From the NCBI GenBank assembly GCA_937975525.1, contig CALJUJ010000273.1, forward strand, positions 1-5,410: DNA of 5,410 bases. The letters are read 5' to 3'. The notes under the pieces are model-generated. The model searched no databases. It was given only the letters and a program-made list of their open reading frames with translations, and was not told the origin of the DNA. The stretch comes from an uncultured bacterium (GTDB lineage Bacteria; Desulfobacterota; Binatia; HRBIN30). The translations under genes and the position numbers were made by a program. Within the stretch, counting starts at the first letter, position 1. Each line of letters opens with the position of its first letter. Shown piece by piece: positions 1 through 5,410 of the stretch.

Positions 1-427
<427 letters not shown>

Positions 428-429
<2 letters not shown>

Positions 430-433
430 GGGG
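428..433 (+). promoter_or_regulatory. Ribosome binding site of ftsY
   Basis: GAGGGG lies 6 bases before the ATG at 440 and overlaps the smc stop codon. This spacing favours ATG 440 over the in-frame TTG immediately upstream at 437, which would be only 3 bases from the motif. The overlap also suggests that translation of ftsY is coupled to termination of smc. Confidence 0.6.
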
Positions 434-439
434 CAGTTG

Positions 440-1486
440 ATGGACCAGGGTGCGCTCCTCCTGCTGGTTGCATGGTCGGTGATCGCGGCTCTGGTAGTCG
501 TTCTCGAGCTACATCGGCGCGTACGGGGCCCGGCGGTTCTGCGCGCGGCAGGCGAGTTCGCCGTCCAAGGAGAGCTGCCGCCGCGACAGCCGCTCACGGA
601 TGCGGCGCGCGGCCTTGCGACGAGATTGCGGGCGGCATTGCGAGTCGATGCCGCATCGGATGCGCGAATCGAAGCTCTGGAGGAGGTGCTCCTCAAGGCC
701 GATGTCGGCGTGCGATCGACCGAACGCCTGCTCGGTCGATTGCGCGGCAAGCTCGCTACGGACGCACCCGAAGACGCGGCCATGTCCATGCTGGCGGAGG
801 AAATGCGAGCGATCCTGGCGGCTGACCCGCAGCCCGCGATGGCGACGCCACAGCACGTCATCCTCGTGTCGGGCGTGAATGGGGTTGGCAAGACGACGAG
901 TGTCGCCAAGCTCGCCCAGTGGCATCAGCAGCAGGGGCGGCGAGTGATTCTCGTCGCTGCCGACACGTTTCGTGCAGCAGCGGCGCAGCAACTCGTCCGC
1001 TGGGGCGAGCGGATCGGCTGCGAGGTCGTGCATCGAGACACCGAGGGAACTGACCCCGCCTCGGTCGTCTACGACGGCATCCAGGCGTCGCGAGCGTGCG
1101 GGGCGGACGTGATGATCGTCGACACCGCTGGGCGTCTCCACGTCAAGGCGAACCTCGTGGCCGAGCTTCAGAAGATTTCGCGCACGCTGGGGAAGCAGAT
1201 TCCGGGCGCGCCGCACGAGAGCCTGCTGGTCATCGACGCAAACACCGGCCAGAACGCGGTGCGTCAGGCGCAGGCCTTCGGCGAGGCACTCGAATTGACC
1301 GGAGTGATTCTGACCAAGTTGGACGGTACCGCGAAGGGTGGAGCGGTCTTGTCCATCCGCTCGGAGGTCGGCCTGCCGATCCGGTTCGTCGGATTCGGCG
1401 AGCGGGTGGCGGACTTCGCCGAGTTCGTATCCTCCGAGTTCGTCGCTGCCGTGCTCAAGCAAGCGGCCGCGGCCGACGCTGATTGA
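440..1486 (+). CDS. ftsY: Signal recognition particle receptor GTPase FtsY
   Basis: FtsY is the SRP receptor. It docks ribosome-SRP complexes at the inner membrane and, through paired GTP hydrolysis with Ffh, hands nascent membrane proteins to SecYEG. The 348-residue protein begins with a hydrophobic stretch (about residues 4-22) followed by a basic HRRVRG segment, which reads as a membrane anchor in place of the acidic A domain of E. coli FtsY. The helical N domain follows at about 50-125 (ALEEVLLKADVGV). The G domain has the P-loop GVNGVGKTT (145-153), the ADTFRAAAAQQL insertion-box motif, DTAGRLH (from 228), the DANTGQN motif, TKLDGTAKGG (292-301), and the closing GFGERVADFAEF. All GTPase motifs are intact. 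Ffh is unlikely because there is no methionine-rich M domain and the protein ends directly after the G domain. Start ATG 440 is chosen for its GAGGGG motif; TTG 437 would add one residue. Confidence 0.96.
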   Translation: MDQGALLLLVAWSVIAALVVVLELHRRVRGPAVLRAAGEFAVQGELPPRQPLTDAARGLATRLRAALRVDAASDARIEALEEVLLKADVGVRSTERLLGRLRGKLATDAPEDAAMSMLAEEMRAILAADPQPAMATPQHVILVSGVNGVGKTTSVAKLAQWHQQQGRRVILVAADTFRAAAAQQLVRWGERIGCEVVHRDTEGTDPASVVYDGIQASRACGADVMIVDTAGRLHVKANLVAELQKISRTLGKQIPGAPHESLLVIDANTGQNAVRQAQAFGEALELTGVILTKLDGTAKGGAVLSIRSEVGLPIRFVGFGERVADFAEFVSSEFVAAVLKQAAAADAD

Positions 1487-1503
1487 CAGTAGCTCGGCCG
1501 CTT
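1461..1503 (+). repeat. Inverted repeat across the ftsY stop codon
   Basis: A perfect 9-base inverted repeat, AAGCGGCCG at 1461-1469 and CGGCCGCTT at 1495-1503, flanks a 25-base spacer containing the ftsY stop and the candidate -35 box. As RNA it could form a GC-rich stem at the ftsY 3' end. No U-run follows it, so it is not a standard intrinsic terminator. It could be a 3'-end protective stem, a weak attenuator or chance in GC-rich sequence. Confidence 0.3.
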
Positions 1504-1512
1504 CGCTATGAC
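1483..1512 (+). promoter_or_regulatory. Candidate sigma70-type promoter for zapB-zapA
   Basis: A perfect -35 hexamer TTGACA at 1483-1488 overlaps the ftsY stop codon. It is followed after 18 bases by TATGAC at 1507-1512, which matches 4 of 6 bases of the -10 consensus. Transcription would start near 1519, leaving a leader of only about 14 bases before the zapB-like ATG at 1533. The location in the only gap between ftsY and the next gene supports it, but the call rests on sequence alone. Confidence 0.45.
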
Positions 1513-1532
1513 CCAGCCGTTGTAGTGCAACT

Positions 1533-1760
1533 ATGTCCTTGGAAAATCTGAAATTACTGGAAAACAAGCTCGGTGAGTTCGTCAAGCTGCATCAGCGCCT
1601 TCAGCAGAGCTGCATGGACTTGCAGCAGGCGAACACGGAGCAGGAAAAGCAATTGGCGGAGGCCGCTGGTCGTCTCAAGCAGTTCGAGAAGGAGCGTGAC
1701 GAAATCCGTTCCCGTCTCGATCGAGTCCTCAAACAACTCGAGGGACTGAATCTGAAGTAG
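1533..1760 (+). CDS. zapB: Small coiled-coil protein, ZapB-like (DUF904/TIGR02449-like)
   Basis: This encodes a 75-residue, highly charged protein that is helical almost throughout. It has leucine/hydrophobic heptad spacing and runs of Gln, Glu, Lys and Arg, with no membrane segment or catalytic motif. Size, coiled-coil character, the ERDEIRSRLDRVLKQLEGL ending and position directly before zapA match the short ZapB-like proteins commonly encoded beside zapA in proteobacteria. ZapB forms filaments that bind ZapA and connect the FtsZ ring to the chromosome terminus; that role is inferred here from context and shape rather than from a diagnostic motif. The first Met at 1533 is the only reasonable start. 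No purine-rich Shine-Dalgarno element precedes it (the upstream bases are GTTGTAGTGCAACT), so initiation may be weak or act from a very short leader. The gene ends 32 bases before zapA. Confidence 0.72.
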   Translation: MSLENLKLLENKLGEFVKLHQRLQQSCMDLQQANTEQEKQLAEAAGRLKQFEKERDEIRSRLDRVLKQLEGLNLK

Positions 1761-1792
1761 ACTACGGCGGACCGAAGCCGGCATCCGTAGGC

Positions 1793-2065
1793 ATGAAAGA
1801 GCCGGTAGAGGTCGAAATCTTGGGGCAGCGGTTCACCGTGGCGAGTTCCGACGGAGCCGGCCACGTACGCGATGTCGCCAAGCTCGTCGACGACCAGATG
1901 CGACGACTCGTCAGCGCCCACGTGGGCGCCTCGACGCTGCAGTTGGCCTTGCTGGCCGCGCTCAATATCGGCAGTGAACTCGCGAAGTTACAAAGCCAGG
2001 TGGATGCCCTCGACGAGAGCATCCAACGTCTATCGAAGCTGATCGAAACCGACGTGGGGGCATGA
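1793..2065 (+). CDS. zapA: Cell division protein ZapA
   Basis: ZapA is a small cytoplasmic protein that binds FtsZ and bundles its protofilaments, stabilising the Z-ring at midcell. The 90-residue product has the family layout. An N-terminal globular head begins VEVEILGQRFTVAS and continues through HVRDVAKLVDDQMRRL (about 24-39). A central helix contains LQLALLAALNIGSEL (about 50-64), and a C-terminal coiled coil (about 65-85) mediates tetramer formation. Length is typical. It follows the ZapB-like gene by 32 bases on the same strand, and the two are probably co-transcribed and act together. No strong Shine-Dalgarno motif is visible before ATG 1793. The gene is followed by the 6S RNA locus, the same neighbour relation as zapA (ygfE)-ssrS in enterobacteria. 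Confidence 0.92.
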   Translation: MKEPVEVEILGQRFTVASSDGAGHVRDVAKLVDDQMRRLVSAHVGASTLQLALLAALNIGSELAKLQSQVDALDESIQRLSKLIETDVGA

Positions 2066-2135
2066 TGGATGGGCCCTCGCGTAGCGTCGCTTCATGGCTG
2101 ATCGCGCTCTTCGCGTCCTTCCATTTCTACCTCAG

Positions 2136-2334
2136 CATGCCTCCCTGGCGGCGCGCCGACCGTGTTGGCCGCGTCGACAGCGGGGGATTCGGGCCCCAGG
2201 CCCGTAGCACGAGCCCACCCCACCCGTGCGCGGCCGCCACGCCGCAGGTCGACGTGGCCGGACCCGCGGCCAGTGCTGTCTTCCATCGATGCTGTTTCGG
2301 CCGACAACCGAGGGCAGCCGCAGCGGGAGGGTGG
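2136..2334 (+). ncRNA. ssrS: 6S RNA candidate
   Basis: 6S RNA imitates an open promoter, binds housekeeping RNA polymerase and represses transcription, mainly in stationary phase. The 288-base gap between zapA and rny folds on paper into the 6S shape, about 195 bases long. CCTCCC (2140-2145) pairs with GGGAGG (2325-2330), GCGGC (2148-2152) with GCCGC (2317-2321), and TGTTGGCCG (2163-2171) with CGGCCGACA (2298-2306, one G-U). A large unpaired central region follows (about 2172-2203 and 2280-2297), then a terminal arm with GTAGCAC (2204-2210) pairing GTGCTGT (2273-2279) and an inner hairpin CCACG (2236-2240, ending at G2241 if shifted by one) with CGTGG. The 5' bubble strand holds a small local hairpin, GGGCC/GGCCC around CCA (2191-2203). 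Location between zapA and rny is where I recall 6S RNA in delta-type proteobacteria. Exact ends are estimated from the closing stem. I find no convincing promoter just upstream. Confidence 0.72.
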
Positions 2335-2344
2335 GGCAAGAATC

Positions 2345-2349
2345 GGAGA
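2345..2349 (+). promoter_or_regulatory. Ribosome binding site of rny
   Basis: GGAGA ends 4 bases before the ATG at 2354, a short but workable spacing. It is the element that fixes the rny start. It begins only about 15 bases after the last paired base of the 6S RNA closing stem (2330), so the untranslated leader specific to rny is very short. Confidence 0.5.
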
Positions 2350-2353
2350 ATTC

Positions 2354-3915
2354 ATGACCCAGTATCTGGTTGGCGGATTGGCCGTCGTGGTCCTTTCCGC
2401 CGTGTTCGCGATCCTCGTGGACCAACTACGGCGTCGCTCCGACGCCAACAAGGCGAGCCAGGCGGAGGAAACGGCCAAGCGGATCGTCCGTGAAGCACAG
2501 GCCGAAGCAGAGAGCATCAAGCGCGAAGCGGAGATTCGAGCGAAGGAGACCCTCCTCCAGTTGCGCACCGAGTCGGAGAAGGAGTTGCGCGAGCGACGTC
2601 GCGAATCGCAGCAGATCGAGCGGCGTATGGCGGCGAGAGATGAGTCGCTGGACCGCAGGGCCGAGCAGATCGAGCGTCGCGAAGCGGAACTGACAAAGGC
2701 GGAATCGACGCAATCGCGTCGTGAAGAGCGCCTACGGGAACTGGAGCGCGCCGGCGAAGAGCTTGTCGCCAATCGTCGCAGCGAACTCGAACAGCTCTCG
2801 CAGCTCTCAGCCGAGGAGGCCAGGCAGCGTCTGATCGACGACCTCGTCGAGGAAGCCCGCCACGAGGGAGCCAAGCACGTGCGCGCGATCGAGGAGGAGG
2901 CGCGCAGCGAGGCCGAACGCCGCGCGAAGAAGGTGCTCAGCATCGCCATTGAGCGACTCGCCGGCGATTTCGTGGCGGAACGAACGGTGTCGAGCGTTCA
3001 CCTGCCCAGCGATGACATGAAGGGGCGAATCATTGGGCGTGAAGGGCGCAACATCCGGGCGATCGAAGCGGCCACGGGAGTCGATTTGATCGTCGACGAC
3101 ACGCCCGAGACGGTCATCGTTTCGTGCCACAATCCGATTCGGCGTGAGATCGCACGGATCGCATTGGAGAAGCTCCTTGCCGACGGTCGTATCCACCCCG
3201 GGCGCATCGAAGAAGTCGTCCGCAAAGCGGAGCAGGAGATCGAGGAGAGTGTGCGGGAGGCGGGGCAAAAGGCGATCTTCGAGGTGGGAATCCATGGGGT
3301 CCATCCTGAGATCGTCAAGCTCGTCGGCATGCTCAAGTACCGCTACAGCTACGCTCAGAACGTCCTCATGCACTCGATCGAGTGCGCCTTCATTTGCGGT
3401 GCCATGGCGGCTGAGCTTGGTCTCAACGAAAAGCAGGCTCGCCGCGCCGGTCTTCTGCACGACATCGGCAAGGCGCTCACCCACGAGGTCGAAGGGTCGC
3501 ATGCGGTGATCGGAGCCGACGTGGCGCGGAAGTACGGTGAGTCCGCCAAGATCGTCAATGCGATCGCTGCGCACCACGAAGAAGTCAAGGCCGAGACCAT
3601 TCTCGCTCCTCTCGTCGACGCCGCCGATGCGGTGTCGGGGGCTCGCCCGGGAGCTCGCCGCGAGATGCTCGAGAGCTACGTGCGGCGTCTTGAGGAGCTC
3701 GAGCGGATCAGCAATTCCTTCGCAGGTGTTGAGAAGTCATTCGCCGTGCAGGCTGGCCGCGAGCTGCGAATCATCGTGGAGCCCAAGTCGGTTCGCGATG
3801 ACCGGGTGCAGGCATTGGCGCGCGATGTCGCCCGCAAGATCGAGAGCGAGATGGCGTATCCAGGACAGATCAAGGTGACGGTCATTCGTGAGACGCGTGC
3901 GACCGACGTGGCGCG

Positions 3916-3919
<4 letters not shown>
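2354..3919 (+). CDS. rny: Ribonuclease Y
   Basis: RNase Y is a membrane-anchored endoribonuclease that starts mRNA decay by cutting single-stranded, often AU-rich, sites. It is the functional counterpart of RNase E in many bacteria. From ATG 2354 the product is 521 residues, the family's usual length. Domains in order are an N-terminal membrane helix (about 4-22), a long charged coiled coil rich in Glu, Arg and Ala (about 30-205), a KH RNA-binding domain with GRIIGREGRN (224-233), and an HD metal-dependent hydrolase domain. The HD ligands are visible as His340 in MHSIE, the His-Asp pair 369-370 in LLHDIGKA, His407-His408 in AAHHEE, and Asp425 in DAADAVS. The ending YPGQIKVTVIRETRA is the conserved family C-terminus. 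The reading frame stays open upstream to 2162, but that extension is basic low-complexity sequence overlapping the 6S RNA and lacks family character. The stop overlaps the next start by 4 bases. Confidence 0.96.

Positions 3920-5410
<1,491 letters not shown>

Noticed and set aside
509..1585. Long open frame of 358 codons on the - strand opposite ftsY
   Set aside because: It runs antisense to a GTPase gene with every motif intact and encodes Arg/His/Ser-rich sequence without a recognisable domain. Such frames are common opposite GC-rich genes.
2091..2130. Dedicated promoter just upstream of 6S RNA (TTCATG at 2091, TTCTAC at 2125)
   Set aside because: The -10-like hexamer matches poorly and the spacing between the two is about 28 bases, far from the usual 16-18. 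No other pair of hexamers is convincing.
2191..2203. GGGCC-CCA-GGCCC hairpin as an intrinsic terminator after zapA
   Set aside because: The stem is only 5 pairs, has no U-run after it, and lies 126 bases past the zapA stop. It fits better as a local element of the 6S central bubble.
2062..2493. Open frame of 143 codons on the + strand overlapping zapA, the 6S locus and the rny start
   Set aside because: The start overlaps the zapA stop in a tempting ATGA, and the first 25 or so residues are partly hydrophobic. The rest is Pro/Arg/Gly-rich, runs into rny in a different frame, and coincides with the paired strands of the 6S fold.
2807..3577. Open frame of 256 codons on the - strand inside rny
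   Set aside because: It is antisense to the KH and HD domains of RNase Y. Its Asp/Leu/Val/Arg-rich composition follows from the complementary codons and no family is recognisable.

Overview
The window is a compact, GC-rich bacterial chromosomal segment in which every gene lies on the + strand. Gene content and order are smc (3' end) - ftsY - zapB-like - zapA - [6S RNA] - rny - ymdB-type phosphoesterase - tyrS (5' part). Proteins of this type, a membrane-anchored FtsY, an RNase Y and a 6S RNA locus between zapA and rny together suggest a Gram-negative lineage of the former Deltaproteobacteria or a relative (Myxococcota, Desulfobacterota, Binatota or similar). This placement is inferred from protein character and synteny as remembered; no search was run.

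Layout: 1-429 is the C-terminal ATPase lobe of SMC, open at the left edge. 440-1486 is FtsY, the SRP receptor GTPase, with an N-terminal hydrophobic anchor. The 46-base gap after ftsY carries a likely sigma70-type promoter whose perfect -35 box overlaps the ftsY stop codon. It leads into 1533-1760 (ZapB-like coiled-coil protein) and 1793-2065 (ZapA), both linked to the FtsZ ring. The 288-base gap 2066-2353 has no convincing protein gene. It can be folded into a long interrupted hairpin with a closing stem, a large central bubble and a terminal arm, at the classic 6S RNA location. RNase Y follows (2354-3919), then a YmdB/TIGR00282 metallophosphoesterase (3916-4725, overlapping by 4 bases), then tyrosyl-tRNA synthetase (from 4725, overlapping by 1 base), which runs off the right edge inside the KMSK motif.

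Together these are housekeeping functions: chromosome condensation, co-translational membrane targeting, Z-ring assembly, global control of RNA polymerase by 6S RNA, mRNA decay and tRNA charging. Tight spacing and stop/start overlaps point to one or two operons with translational coupling. I see no mobile element, CRISPR array, phage gene or defence system. The most interesting part is the non-coding 6S locus, which sits directly against the rny ribosome binding site with no room for its own terminator.
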